Shown piece after piece: positions 18,188 through 27,488 of a stretch of 64,000 nucleotides of DNA. The notes under the pieces are model-generated. The model was not told where the DNA came from. It was given only the letters and a program-made list of their open reading frames with translations, and ran no database searches. The stretch comes from SKVR01 sp046291875. GTDB taxonomy: Bacteria > Bacteroidota > Bacteroidia > Bacteroidales > UBA7960. Positions within the stretch are counted from its first letter, which is position 1; each line of letters starts with the position of its first letter. The stretch lies in the NCBI GenBank assembly GCA_046291875.1, contig JBKBSF010000022.1, positions 10,916 to 74,915 of the forward strand, written 5' to 3'. The position numbers and the translations under genes are program-made.

Positions 18188-19375
18188 GTGAAAAAAAACA
18201 TTGCAATTTTAGGCTCCACCGGCTCTATTGGTACGCAAGCACTTGATGTGATCAGATCTCACCCTGAAATTTTCAGGGCCGAAATCCTTACAGCCCAAAA
18301 CAATGCTGGTCTACTCATCAGGCAGGCACTCGAATTTAAACCCAATGCGGTTGTTATTGGCAACGAAAGCCTTTATGAGAAGGTAAAAGAAGCCCTGGAG
18401 CCACAAATGATAAAGGTCTTTTGTGGCGAAAACGCATTGGAAGAAATTACCGAGTTCGATACCATTGATATGGTTCTTACTGCCATGGTGGGGTTTGCAG
18501 GTTTAAAACCCACCCTCAGAGCCATTCGCTCGGGCAAACCAATTGCCCTGGCAAACAAGGAAACCCTTGTGGTAGCAGGCAATATCATTACGCGCGAGGC
18601 CATGAAAACGGGGGTAAATATCTACCCTGTAGATTCGGAGCATTCTGCTATCTTTCAGTGCATGGCAGGCGAATTTCACAACCCCATAGAAAAGATCTAC
18701 CTTACGGCAAGCGGAGGCCCTTTCAGAGGCAAAAAAGCCCATGAGCTGCATCAGGTGCGTAAAGATGATGCTCTCAAACATCCTAACTGGGATATGGGTT
18801 GCAAGATTACCATAGACTCAGCATCGTTGATGAACAAAGGCCTTGAAGTAATTGAAGCCCGTTGGTTGTTTGCGCTGGAACCCCGGCAGATTGAAGTAAT
18901 TGTACACCCACAATCGATCATCCACTCCATTGTGCAGTTTCAGGATGGTTCGATGAAAGCACAAATGGGGCTGCCCGACATGAAACTGCCCATTCAATAT
19001 GCACTGGCCTATCCGCAAAGGGTACGATCAGACTTTCCACGATTCAATTTTATGGATTATCCGCAACTTACTTTCGAACAACCCGATACCAAAACCTTCC
19101 GCAACCTGGCGTTGGCCTACCAAGCCATGGAAAAAGATGGCAATATGCCTTGTATACTCAACGCAGCCAACGAGGTAGCTGTAGCGGCTTTTTTAAAAGA
19201 TCAGGCCGGATTTCTGCAAATGCCCGATGTAATTGAACAATGCATGCAAAAAATACCTTTTATAGCCGATCCTTCTTTGGAAGAGCTTTTTGAAACCGAC
19301 AAAGAGACCCGTCGCCTTGCCCGTGAGATCATTTACGACCCCAGGCGATTTGCTCATTTGCCTTGCGATCACTAG
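18188..19375 (+). CDS. dxr: 1-Deoxy-D-xylulose 5-phosphate reductoisomerase
   Basis: NADPH-dependent second enzyme of the MEP isoprenoid pathway, cytoplasmic. The NADPH-binding start NIAILGSTGSIGTQALDVI, the metal/substrate stretch YPVDSEHSAIFQC, the SASGGPF-type loop (LTASGGPFRGK) and HPNWDMGCKITIDSASLMNKGLE are all intact. 395 residues, normal length. The start codon is GTG (18188), immediately before KKNIAILG; no ATG lies in range. Co-transcribed with rseP, 24 nt downstream, an arrangement common in many bacteria. Confidence 0.96.
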   Translation: MKKNIAILGSTGSIGTQALDVIRSHPEIFRAEILTAQNNAGLLIRQALEFKPNAVVIGNESLYEKVKEALEPQMIKVFCGENALEEITEFDTIDMVLTAMVGFAGLKPTLRAIRSGKPIALANKETLVVAGNIITREAMKTGVNIYPVDSEHSAIFQCMAGEFHNPIEKIYLTASGGPFRGKKAHELHQVRKDDALKHPNWDMGCKITIDSASLMNKGLEVIEARWLFALEPRQIEVIVHPQSIIHSIVQFQDGSMKAQMGLPDMKLPIQYALAYPQRVRSDFPRFNFMDYPQLTFEQPDTKTFRNLALAYQAMEKDGNMPCILNAANEVAVAAFLKDQAGFLQMPDVIEQCMQKIPFIADPSLEELFETDKETRRLAREIIYDPRRFAHLPCDH

Positions 19376-19399
19376 TATTATTATAACCTCTCAAATTCA

Positions 19400-20722
19400 A
19401 TGGAAGTAGCAATTAAAATTATCCAGTTTCTTCTCAGCTTGTCTATACTCATCGTTATCCATGAGTTGGGGCATTTTCTGGCAGCACGGTATTTCAATAC
19501 CCGTGTGGAGAAGTTCTATCTTTTTTTCAATCCGTGGTTTTCGATCTTTAAGAAAAAGATCGGAGATACCGAATACGGCCTTGGATGGCTTCCTCTGGGG
19601 GGCTATGTTAAGATCTCGGGAATGATCGATGAATCCATGGACAAGGAGCAAATGAAACAGCCACCCCAACCCTGGGAGTTTCGCACCAAACCGGCATGGC
19701 AACGACTGATTGTAATGCTGGGCGGGGTAACCTTTAATGTAATCCTGGCCATTGTCATTTATATAATGATGCTCTTTTTTGTTGGCGAGAAATACTTACC
19801 TGCTCAAAATGCACGCTACGGAATTGTAGCAGATTCTCTTGCCCTGGAGATAGGCCTGCAAACGGGCGACAAAATCCTCTTCATCAACCAGGAGCCCATT
19901 GATGACTTCATGGAAATACCCCGTCACTTTATTCTGGGCAACGCCCGCACAGTAGGAGTGGAAAGAAATGGTGAATTACTTACCCTTGAAGTACCCGAAG
20001 GATTTTTCGCCAGGATTATTTCAGCACGGGGTGCCAATTTTATGAGTTTAAGATTCCCCTTTATTGCGCATGGCTTTACAAAAGAATCAGTTGCTGAGCA
20101 GGCTGGCGTGCTTGTGGGAGATCACATTATGGGTATCAACGAAATTGAAACCTGGTCGTTTGATGAATTCAGAGCCATCATTGGCAATTATGCAGGGCAA
20201 GACATAGAATTGTTAGTGTTGCGTAATGGAGAAAAACTGCATTTGCCTATGAGCGTGCCAGAAGAAGGCCTTATTGGCGTTTATCTTGAGCCCCTCGACA
20301 ACCTTTTTGATTTTCAGCAAAAAGAGTATTCATTCCTGGCTGCAATCCCTGCAGGTGCGGTAAAAGCCTGGAGAACCACCGTAAACTACATTAGTGAACT
20401 GCGTTTGCTCTTCCGACCCGAAGTAAAAGCCAGCGAAAGCCTCGGTGGTTTTATCACCATCGGAAGCATTTTTGCTCCCACCTGGGACTGGTTGCATTTC
20501 TGGTCCATTACAGCCTTTCTATCCATTATTCTTGCCATCATGAACATTCTCCCCATCCCCGCATTAGACGGTGGCCATGTTATGTTTTTGATGTACGAGA
20601 TCATTGTAGGGCGCAAACCCTCCGAAAAATTCATGGAATATGCCCAGACCGTGGGCATGATCCTTTTGCTTGGGTTGATCATATTTGCTCAGTACAACGA
20701 TATCATGCGGTTGTTCCGCTGA
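19400..20722 (+). CDS. rseP: RIP site-2 metalloprotease RseP
   Basis: Intramembrane zinc protease, 440 residues. The HExxH motif is IHELGHFLAARYF in the first membrane helix; the third zinc ligand lies in NILPIPALDGGHV near the C-terminus. Two PDZ domains lie between (about residues 130-200 and 215-290). It cleaves transmembrane anti-sigma factors or signal-peptide remnants in the inner membrane. Last gene before a shared terminator. Confidence 0.95.
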   Translation: MEVAIKIIQFLLSLSILIVIHELGHFLAARYFNTRVEKFYLFFNPWFSIFKKKIGDTEYGLGWLPLGGYVKISGMIDESMDKEQMKQPPQPWEFRTKPAWQRLIVMLGGVTFNVILAIVIYIMMLFFVGEKYLPAQNARYGIVADSLALEIGLQTGDKILFINQEPIDDFMEIPRHFILGNARTVGVERNGELLTLEVPEGFFARIISARGANFMSLRFPFIAHGFTKESVAEQAGVLVGDHIMGINEIETWSFDEFRAIIGNYAGQDIELLVLRNGEKLHLPMSVPEEGLIGVYLEPLDNLFDFQQKEYSFLAAIPAGAVKAWRTTVNYISELRLLFRPEVKASESLGGFITIGSIFAPTWDWLHFWSITAFLSIILAIMNILPIPALDGGHVMFLMYEIIVGRKPSEKFMEYAQTVGMILLLGLIIFAQYNDIMRLFR

Positions 20723-20742
20723 TAGCAAACAACCAGATACAG

Positions 20743-20775
20743 CAAAGGGAGGGTCCGCAAGGAAACCTCCCTTTG
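20743..20775. terminator. Bidirectional terminator between convergent genes
   Basis: Perfect 10-bp stem CAAAGGGAGG (20743-20752) / CCTCCCTTTG (20766-20775) between the rseP stop and the stop of the convergent SPOR-like gene; T-rich on the plus side. Confidence 0.75.
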
Positions 20776-20795
20776 TTTATTGCGTGCATTTGAAC

Positions 20796-21854
20796 TTATA
20801 AGCTGGCCAAAGCTTCCTTTACCCTGACTTTTTTGCCATCCTTAAATGCAACAATGTAAGTTTCATAGTTCAGGCTGCGGAGCATCCAGAGTTTCTCCAT
20901 GGCCTGATCCATACTGGCAAAAATCCCAACGGCATATTTGTCAAGGTTATCCTCATCCTTAAAATAGAGGATTTCGACACCGGGAAATTGGTTTTCCAAA
21001 CGATGGAAATAATTTTTGCTGATAGGGCGTGCTGTAGCAAGTACCTGCACCGAGAAAAAAACTTTTTCCTGTGTTGCATACCGGATATCTGCAAAAGCAG
21101 ACTCCGCTGCTGCCATTGAAGTATTTCTTCTTATGGGCTCCTCCTCTTGTTCTTGTTTCGTTTCAGTGGAAGCTACAGTAGCGGTTGGGGTATTGAAAAC
21201 AGGTGTCATTGCCTGTTGTGGCAACAAAGGAAATTCTACCTGATCCAACGCTGCTGCTGTAAAAGTACCTTGAGCCGGTTGCTCCGGCTGCTCCCCGGTA
21301 AATCTTCTTACATCAGACACCACACTATTCAGGGAAGCCATGTAGCTTGCTGCAGGAATAACAACTCCTGGGTTCTTCATTTCCTCAAATCGGGCCTGAA
21401 AGAATGCAAAATACTGCCTGTCATAGCCAAACAGATGCTCGTAGGAATCATAAAAGACTATAGCTACCGGATCTTCAAAGAAATCCTTGCGGATCCAGGG
21501 AGCCTCCTCAAGCATTTCCACTTCAAACTCGAAAAATAAATATTCGCCGGTTTTGTAAGCAGAGGAGGTTCGTGTATCTACCGAAATCCTTTTGGTAACA
21601 TGTCCTTCGGCCGAGAAGGTAAGCGTAAAGTTTTCTTCCAGGGGCATATCCATGGAGAAATGCCCCCACCGATTGGTATGCGTTTCATGGATCAGCTCAT
21701 TGTTATGCCAGACACCTACAGAGGCTCTTCGCATGGGCTTTTCATCCTTGATAACCCAACCCAGAAGATGCAGGGTTTCTTCATTTTGATGAACGGAAAA
21801 CGAATTGAAAGCAACCCAAAAAATGATAAACAAGAAAAATAAACCTTTCTTCAT
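20796..21854 (-). CDS. Exported protein with carboxypeptidase-regulatory-like and SPOR-like ends
   Basis: 352 residues with an N-terminal signal peptide. Residues about 28-95 look like a CarboxypepD_reg-type beta-sandwich (VIKDEKPMRRASVGV... HTNRWGHFSMDMP). The middle is low in complexity and rich in Gln, Thr and Glu (EQPEQPAQGT, TKQEQEEEPIRR). The last about 80 residues (KVFFSVQVLATA ... VGIFASMDQAMEKLWMLRS) have the spacing of a SPOR/peptidoglycan-binding fold. A cell-envelope protein is therefore likely, function unknown. Monocistronic, convergent with rseP. Confidence 0.65.
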   Translation of the reverse strand: MKKGLFFLFIIFWVAFNSFSVHQNEETLHLLGWVIKDEKPMRRASVGVWHNNELIHETHTNRWGHFSMDMPLEENFTLTFSAEGHVTKRISVDTRTSSAYKTGEYLFFEFEVEMLEEAPWIRKDFFEDPVAIVFYDSYEHLFGYDRQYFAFFQARFEEMKNPGVVIPAASYMASLNSVVSDVRRFTGEQPEQPAQGTFTAAALDQVEFPLLPQQAMTPVFNTPTATVASTETKQEQEEEPIRRNTSMAAAESAFADIRYATQEKVFFSVQVLATARPISKNYFHRLENQFPGVEILYFKDEDNLDKYAVGIFASMDQAMEKLWMLRSLNYETYIVAFKDGKKVRVKEALASL

Positions 21855-22000
21855 CGAAAAACATTTTGGTTAATCTTGTCAATGTAACCTGCATGAAATT
21901 GAATAATCTGCATTATCGTTCACGCCTGCTATTTTGTAATGGTGAGTATTGTAAAAAAACCTGCTTGCATAGCAGCATATTTACCCGATAACTCACCCTG

Positions 22001-22008
22001 CAAAAATA
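22001..22008 (-). promoter_or_regulatory. -7 element in the 21855-22224 divergent gap
   Basis: Minus strand TATTTTTG. The gap holds this element (147 nt before the SPOR-like gene) and the cphB element at 22184-22191; I see no gene or RNA in the rest of it. Confidence 0.35.
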
Positions 22009-22183
22009 CGCACTCTCATTTCGGCATTAGCAGGTATAAATACCTGTTTTTATACGGGTGTTTCACTTAATAGCAGAAATTGTTTTGTACGAGAACCGGG
22101 GAATCAACTTATCTAAAACAATCTGGCTTATCTCCAGGGAAAGGGTTTGTGCGATCTGTAATGGTATTTTCCTGTATTTAGTG

Positions 22184-22191
22184 TATTTTTG
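22184..22191 (+). promoter_or_regulatory. -7 element of cyanophycinase promoter
   Basis: TATTTTTG, a perfect TAnnTTTG, 33 nt before the ATG at 22225. It covers the possible upstream TTG start (22189), which decides for the ATG. No clear -33 box. Confidence 0.5.
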
Positions 22192-22224
22192 CCCGCAAAA
22201 GCAAACAACTCAGACCCTGAATGT

Positions 22225-23043
22225 ATGACAAGCAATAAGAGAGTAGCATTGGATGCCCGAAAAGGAAACCTTGTGCTCATAGGAGGTGCAGAGGATCGAC
22301 GTGATGCCAAATGGGTACTCCGATCTCTTGTGGAGGAACACAAGGTCTCCCGCATTGCCATAATACCTACAGCTACTCTTTATCCTGGCGAATGCTCTGA
22401 TGATTACTATTATGCCTTTCGGGATCTGGGAGTAAGTGATATAGAAATTTTCGATATCAGGGAGAGCCGCGATGCTTGCAAAAGTGAGTACCTAGGTAAG
22501 CTGGAAAGGGTTCAGATGGTTTTCTTTACAGGAGGTGATCAGGTAAGACTTACCCGTATTTTGTTGCGCAGCCCACTTATTGAACGCATTAAGGAGCGTT
22601 TTCACTACGATGGCCTTCACATTGCCGGCACCTCTGCGGGTGCCGCAGCAGCTGCCAACCCCATGACATTTGATGGCGATGAACACGGACTGATCAAGGG
22701 TACGGTGAAGTTTACCGAAGGGTTTGGTTTCCTCGAAAACATAACCATTGACACCCATTTTGTGGCTCGTGGCCGCCTGGCACGTCTCACACAGTTTCTT
22801 TGTCATGGATACACCCACAGAGGCATTGGCATTGGCGAGGATACTTCCATAACCATTACACCCGACCAGCTCATGAGGGTTACGGGAAATGGCATTACTA
22901 CACTGGTTTCGACAGAACAGGTGCAGTATTCCAATTTCAATCAAATTACCAATGGAGAGAAGATTTCTATCGAAGGTGTTAAGCTTGCCTTCCTGCAACA
23001 TGGTTCTGTATTCGATCTTAAAACCTGGACAGTGGTTGAATAG
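22225..23043 (+). CDS. cphB: Cyanophycinase (S51 peptidase family)
   Basis: A 272-residue serine exopeptidase of the dipeptidase E/cyanophycinase fold, which releases beta-Asp-Arg dipeptides from cyanophycin. The nucleophile loop is GTSAGAAA; other family marks are NLVLIGGAEDRRD, FFTGGDQVRLT and DTHFVARGRLARL (commonly DxHF.xRGRLGRL). Length is right for the intracellular type, and no signal peptide is present. Followed by a shortened cyanophycin synthetase (183 nt gap) and an isoaspartyl dipeptidase. The polymer or dipeptide actually cleaved is not shown by sequence. Confidence 0.9.
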   Translation: MTSNKRVALDARKGNLVLIGGAEDRRDAKWVLRSLVEEHKVSRIAIIPTATLYPGECSDDYYYAFRDLGVSDIEIFDIRESRDACKSEYLGKLERVQMVFFTGGDQVRLTRILLRSPLIERIKERFHYDGLHIAGTSAGAAAAANPMTFDGDEHGLIKGTVKFTEGFGFLENITIDTHFVARGRLARLTQFLCHGYTHRGIGIGEDTSITITPDQLMRVTGNGITTLVSTEQVQYSNFNQITNGEKISIEGVKLAFLQHGSVFDLKTWTVVE

Positions 23044-23226
23044 CCAGACATTTTCTGAAAAGCAAAACCTCTGATACCTTCTGCCTTATTACCTCAAATC
23101 CCCAAAGCCAGCAAGCGATCACGCCTTTGCAGGGCCCCCGGAGTTACTTGCAATATCCCACTAATTTCCAAGGATATTTCATGAATTTTGTGTAGGTTTA
23201 CATATCCCACCCAAAATCCTAAGCGT

Positions 23227-25134
23227 ATGAAGACTCCGGAGATTGATTTTGATGTAAGGAAATTTTATTTCTACTACGGGCCGAGCCATTATCTCAACAA
23301 GAGAGCCCTGGTGTTTAATCTGCACATTGCCCCCGAAGGCCCCGAGGCCAGCTATTATCTGCCCTATGTTCTGGATGTTTTCCCAAGGCTGAAGTCTTTC
23401 AACCTGCAAACGGTTGCCGATCTTTTTGCCCACACTCTGCTCGAAGTACTTCGCATGGATATTGATCTTTACATCAATGACTTCTCCATATCCGAAGATG
23501 CCGATGATTATGTGATTGCCATCGAATTTCTGGATGATTATACGGCCGAGGATGCCGTAATCCTTGTAAGCGACTGGTTTAAAGCCATGAATGCCGGAAC
23601 CGCTGACAGCTTTCAGTTCTCCAGGAAATTCGAATTGCTTCAGCAGCAATTCGATAGGTCTCTGCTGGGTGGCCCTACTCTCTATTCCCTGGTGGAAGCA
23701 GGCCTTAAAAACGACATTCCGGTTTTTTACCTTACCGAAGAAAACCAATACCAGTGGGGGTATGGAATAAAACAACTCCGGGGCCGTTCTACCACTTTTC
23801 ACACCGATGGTATCAAAGACACTGAATTTACGGTCTACAAGGATATGGCAACGGAGTTTTTACAAATGTGCGGGTTTCCCACCCCACAAGGCCGCAACTG
23901 CCTCAATGAATATGAAGCCCTTGCAGAGGCACGCAAGCTGGGTTTTCCTGTGGTGGTTAAACCCGTTGCAGGACACAAAGGGCAAGGGGTTGTTACGGGT
24001 ATCAACAGCGAGGCCGAGCTAAAGGTTGCTTTTCAGCAGGTAGTAGATCTTGCCCGACTTGAAGACAACTATTTCGATGGAGCTATTGTGCAACAGCAAA
24101 TTGCCGGAAACGATCACCGGCTGCTTACCATCGATGGAAAGTTTGCCGCTGCTCTGAAAAGGATCCCTGCCTATGTAGACGGAACGGGTCATCATACCAT
24201 AGAACAGCTTATAGCAATGGAAAATCAAAAAGAGATCCGTCGCGACAATGCCCGTTCGCCTCTCACCCGCATTGAAATAGACAACGACCTGTTGCAGTAT
24301 CTTCAATTGCAAAAACTTAATCTGCAAAGCATACCCGCTCCTGCTGAGCGGATCTTCCTGCGAAGGGTGGCCAACATATCTGCAGGTGGCGTTTCGGTCA
24401 ATGTTACTCCAGAGGTACACCCCCGCAACAAACAGATGGTAGAAAACATTGCTTCTTTTTTCAACATCAAATGCCTGGGAGTAGATGTACTCACTGAAGA
24501 TATTTCGAAACCCTGGAATGAGGGCCACTTTGGCATCATTGAGATCAATGCGGGTCCTGGGGTTTTCATGCACCTTTCTCCTGCCTATGGAGGGAGCCTG
24601 AACATTCCCGAACAAATCATCCTGTCGCACTTCAGGCAACCTGAGCTTTCGCGAATTCCCATCATTGCAACCAACCACATCAGCCATGCCCTTGCTGCAG
24701 CACTACCTGCTGATATACAGAGAGTAAAACCCGGGTTGATGGTAGGTGTGCTTACAGATGAAGGAATTTTCTTCAATGGCCAATACTTTTTCAAAAATGA
24801 AAGCCATGAACAAAATGTAAAGATCATACTCAGGCATCCGCAAACCGGTTTTGCGGTATTTACCCATCAGCGTGAAAACGTATATGACTATGGTTTTTTT
24901 CATGAAGGCGCCGATATTGTAATCCTCGACCATGCCAACTGGGCTGAAGAAACACTGAAAGATCAACTATTGCCCGGAGGCATTCTCATGGAAATATCTG
25001 ATCAGGAAATTAAAATCAGCATGAACAGTCAGACACTCGATAATGTTACCTATACCGAAGAGAATAAAGATAAAAGGATACTCGAACAGCTCAACCGGTA
25101 CCTGCCTGAGATCATTTCGCGGTATTATCCTTGA
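23227..25134 (+). CDS. Short cyanophycin synthetase-like protein (CphA2-like, Mur-ligase P-loop lost)
   Basis: 635 residues from the ATG at 23227. Residues 1-200 resemble the CphA N domain (YGPSHYLNKRALVF; LGGPTLYSLVEAG; WGYGIKQLRGRST). Residues about 205-470 are an intact ATP-grasp domain: VVVKPVAGHKGQGVV, GNDHRLLTIDGKFAAALKR, GTGHHTIEQL, GVSVNVTPEVHP and IIEINAGPGVFMHL. CphA1 then has a Mur-ligase domain of about 400 residues beginning IPI.AVTGTNGKTT; here it reads IPIIATNHISHALAAA, so the P-loop is gone, and only about 155 residues follow. Size and architecture match CphA2, which joins beta-Asp-Arg dipeptides using one ATP site. Standard CphA1 activity, adding Asp and Arg in turn, is unlikely. 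Confidence 0.82.
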   Translation: MKTPEIDFDVRKFYFYYGPSHYLNKRALVFNLHIAPEGPEASYYLPYVLDVFPRLKSFNLQTVADLFAHTLLEVLRMDIDLYINDFSISEDADDYVIAIEFLDDYTAEDAVILVSDWFKAMNAGTADSFQFSRKFELLQQQFDRSLLGGPTLYSLVEAGLKNDIPVFYLTEENQYQWGYGIKQLRGRSTTFHTDGIKDTEFTVYKDMATEFLQMCGFPTPQGRNCLNEYEALAEARKLGFPVVVKPVAGHKGQGVVTGINSEAELKVAFQQVVDLARLEDNYFDGAIVQQQIAGNDHRLLTIDGKFAAALKRIPAYVDGTGHHTIEQLIAMENQKEIRRDNARSPLTRIEIDNDLLQYLQLQKLNLQSIPAPAERIFLRRVANISAGGVSVNVTPEVHPRNKQMVENIASFFNIKCLGVDVLTEDISKPWNEGHFGIIEINAGPGVFMHLSPAYGGSLNIPEQIILSHFRQPELSRIPIIATNHISHALAAALPADIQRVKPGLMVGVLTDEGIFFNGQYFFKNESHEQNVKIILRHPQTGFAVFTHQRENVYDYGFFHEGADIVILDHANWAEETLKDQLLPGGILMEISDQEIKISMNSQTLDNVTYTEENKDKRILEQLNRYLPEIISRYYP

Positions 25135-25217
25135 GAAATTGAGCCTGTTTAACCACATCCTGAACCTATTTTCTTATTTTTACCGGTCTGTAACAAATAA
25201 AACTCATTGGATTTTTT

Positions 25218-26378
25218 ATGATACTCATTAAAAACTGCGAACTGTACACCCCCGAAAATGTCGGAACCAGGGATGTGTTGATTGCCGGGCAAAGAATTGT
25301 TGCCATCGGAGAACATCTCGAATTACCCCATGGAGTTGAAGGAAAGGTAATTGATGGAAAAGGATTAAGAATGATCCCCGGTCTTATTGATGCCCATGTG
25401 CATATTGCGGGTGCTGGTGGCGAAGGAGGCCCTGCCAGTCGCACACCCGAAATGCAACTCAGCCATATGCTTGAAGCCGGTGTTACTACCGTGGTGGGCT
25501 GTTTGGGTACCGATGGAATGACACGCAACCTGGAGTCTGTTTTGATGAAAACCAAAGCATTGCGCCATGAGGGAGTAAGTGCATGGATGTATACAGGCTC
25601 CTACCAGGTTCCCACCCCCACCATTCTGGGCGATGTTGGAAAAGACATTGCCATGATAGATGAGGTAATTGGTGCCGGAGAAATAGCCATTTCAGATCAT
25701 CGCAGCTCTTTCCCCTCTCCTCAGGAGTTGATCCGTATTGCCCGCCATGCCCGTGTAGGTGGTATGCTGGGAGGTAAAGCCGGCATCGTAAACATCCATA
25801 TGGGAGATGCCCGAAACCCCTTTCAGCCGCTTTACGAAGCCGTTGCATTGAGCGATATGAAATTTACCCAGTTTTTGCCTACCCATTGCAACCGCAATGA
25901 TTACATCTTTGAAGACGCCAAAACCTGGGGAAAAAAAGGTTATGTAGACATTACCGCCAGCTCATATCCCTATTTTCCTGAATATGAAATAAAACCCTCA
26001 AAGGCCATTGCCGAACTGGTAAAAGCAGGTGTGCCCATTGAGCACATTACCATGACCAGTGATGCCTGTGGCTCACTACCCGATTTTGATGAAAAGGGCA
26101 ACCTTCGCCGCCTTGAAATGGGATACCCTAAATCGATCTTCGATGAGATGAGAGATCTTACAGTACAGGAAAACATGCCCCTGCAAGATGCACTGAAACC
26201 TGTAACCAGCAATGTAGCCAACATATTATGGCTCAAACAAAAAGGCACCCTGGCCCCGGGCAAGGATGCCGATGCAGTGTTGATCAACGATCAGTTTGAA
26301 ATAGTGCACCTGGTAGCCATGGGAGCCCTGATGGTAGAAAACGGAAAGATGCTCCGAAAAGGCAGTTATGAAAAGTGA
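25218..26378 (+). CDS. iadA: Isoaspartyl (beta-aspartyl) dipeptidase, glutamate-bridged type
   Basis: 386-residue amidohydrolase cleaving beta-aspartyl dipeptides, such as beta-Asp-Arg, in the cytoplasm. Metal ligands of the amidohydrolase fold are visible: HVH in LIDAHVHIAG, ISDHRSSFPS, HMGDA, and D in MTSDACGSLPDFD. E. coli IadA has a carbamylated lysine in GVKCAISDHRS; here the aligned position is Glu (GAGEIAISDHRS, about residue 155), as in the so-called type II enzymes. It lies 83 nt after the CphA2-like gene, which makes dipeptide recycling from a cyanophycin-like polymer the likely role. Its 3' end overlaps tag by 13 nt. Confidence 0.9.
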   Translation: MILIKNCELYTPENVGTRDVLIAGQRIVAIGEHLELPHGVEGKVIDGKGLRMIPGLIDAHVHIAGAGGEGGPASRTPEMQLSHMLEAGVTTVVGCLGTDGMTRNLESVLMKTKALRHEGVSAWMYTGSYQVPTPTILGDVGKDIAMIDEVIGAGEIAISDHRSSFPSPQELIRIARHARVGGMLGGKAGIVNIHMGDARNPFQPLYEAVALSDMKFTQFLPTHCNRNDYIFEDAKTWGKKGYVDITASSYPYFPEYEIKPSKAIAELVKAGVPIEHITMTSDACGSLPDFDEKGNLRRLEMGYPKSIFDEMRDLTVQENMPLQDALKPVTSNVANILWLKQKGTLAPGKDADAVLINDQFEIVHLVAMGALMVENGKMLRKGSYEK

Positions 26379-26944
26379 GGGTTTTGGGGATGCCGGAAAC
26401 AAGCGGTAATATGATCATTGACCATTCCTACTGCCTGCATATGAGCATATACCGTTGTTGAGCCCAGGAATTTAAAACCCCTTTTTTTAAGATCGAGGCT
26501 TACCTTGTCTGACAATGGTGTTTTGGCAGGTACCTGGTCCAGGTTTTCCCATTTGTTTACAACAGGTTTTTGATCTGTAAACGACCAGATGTATTTGCTG
26601 AATGTTCCGAATTCCTTTTGAACTTCAAGAAAACGGTTGGCATTGTTTACAGCAGCCCTTATCTTTTGCTCATTTCTGATAATGCCCGGATCCTGCATTA
26701 AAGTCATGATCTTTGCTTCATCAAACAACGCCACTTTTTCCGGGGAGAAATTTTCAAAAGCTAACCTGAAGTTTTCGCGTTTACGAAGGATTGTGATCCA
26801 ACTGAGGCCTGCCTGCATGCTCTCCAGAACCAGAAATTCGAATTGAAGCAAATCGTCATAAACCGGCACTCCCCACTCTGTGTCATGATACTTTACATAT
26901 AACGGATCATTGCCGCACCAGGGGCATCGCATGAGTTCTTTCAT
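26366..26944 (-). CDS. tag: DNA-3-methyladenine glycosylase I
   Basis: 192-residue helix-hairpin-helix base-excision enzyme that removes 3-methyladenine. Family marks: RCPWCGNDPLYVKYHDTEWG with zinc-binding Cys and His, QAGLSWITILRKRE, and MVNDHITACFRHP supplying the other zinc ligands. The true start may be the second Met (MRCPWC, residue 5). Convergent with iadA, 13 nt overlap of the 3' ends. Confidence 0.95.
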   Translation of the reverse strand: MKELMRCPWCGNDPLYVKYHDTEWGVPVYDDLLQFEFLVLESMQAGLSWITILRKRENFRLAFENFSPEKVALFDEAKIMTLMQDPGIIRNEQKIRAAVNNANRFLEVQKEFGTFSKYIWSFTDQKPVVNKWENLDQVPAKTPLSDKVSLDLKKRGFKFLGSTTVYAHMQAVGMVNDHITACFRHPQNPHFS

Positions 26945-27015
26945 GTATTGGTTTTCTTTGTTGAATGCAATTATTGTTTACAGAATTTTTGCTCAAAAGC
27001 AGAACAGGTGTCTTA

Positions 27016-27468
27016 TCATTTGGGCAACATTCCAAAAACACCAGCCAGCCAGCGGTGAAATTTATGGATACCCGAGGGAGAAGTGTGCATCAGGATACAT
27101 TGCCGCATTACTACATTGGGCTCATGCGCCAGCATCTTTTTTACCTCTTCATTATCCGACATTTGCTGAACCCAAAAATGGGTAAAGCCTTGTTTCAATC
27201 CTTCTGCTACAACAGCCGGGCTGGCGTTGGGAGGCGTAACTACATAAAGCGCCCTTACTTCATGGGGCAACACAGAAAGATTCTCATAGATCTTTTCTCC
27301 TTCAGGAGTTGTGCCCCCTGCCGGGTTTACAGGGTAAAGGTTGTAGCCTTTTTCCTTTAAAGATTTATAAACCTGGTGCCCAAAACCGGAAGTTTTCCGG
27401 GAGTACCCTGCAAGAGCAATGTGGGGTTGAGTTAAAAACTCTTCAATCTGTACTTTGGTGGCTTTCAT
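27016..27468 (-). CDS. CoA-binding (Rossmann) domain protein
   Basis: 150 residues, a stand-alone CoA_binding_2 domain as in YccU and the succinyl-CoA ligase alpha N-terminus. The nucleotide-binding start is IALAGYSRKTSGFGHQVYKSL, then YPVNPAG, ALYVVTPP and the catalytic-loop remnant at VMRQCILMHTSP. Binding of CoA is inferred from the fold; the cellular role of these proteins is unknown. It has its own promoter. Confidence 0.85.
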   Translation of the reverse strand: MKATKVQIEEFLTQPHIALAGYSRKTSGFGHQVYKSLKEKGYNLYPVNPAGGTTPEGEKIYENLSVLPHEVRALYVVTPPNASPAVVAEGLKQGFTHFWVQQMSDNEEVKKMLAHEPNVVMRQCILMHTSPSGIHKFHRWLAGVFGMLPK

Positions 27469-27488
27469 ATTGTGTGCTTTTTACTTCA

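Noticed and set aside
23227..25134. Frameshifted CphA1 pseudogene
   Set aside because: The frame is intact, and the tail after the lost P-loop (ILMEISDQEIKISMNSQ) ends at its own stop, followed closely by iadA with no Mur-ligase remnant seen in the 83-nt gap.
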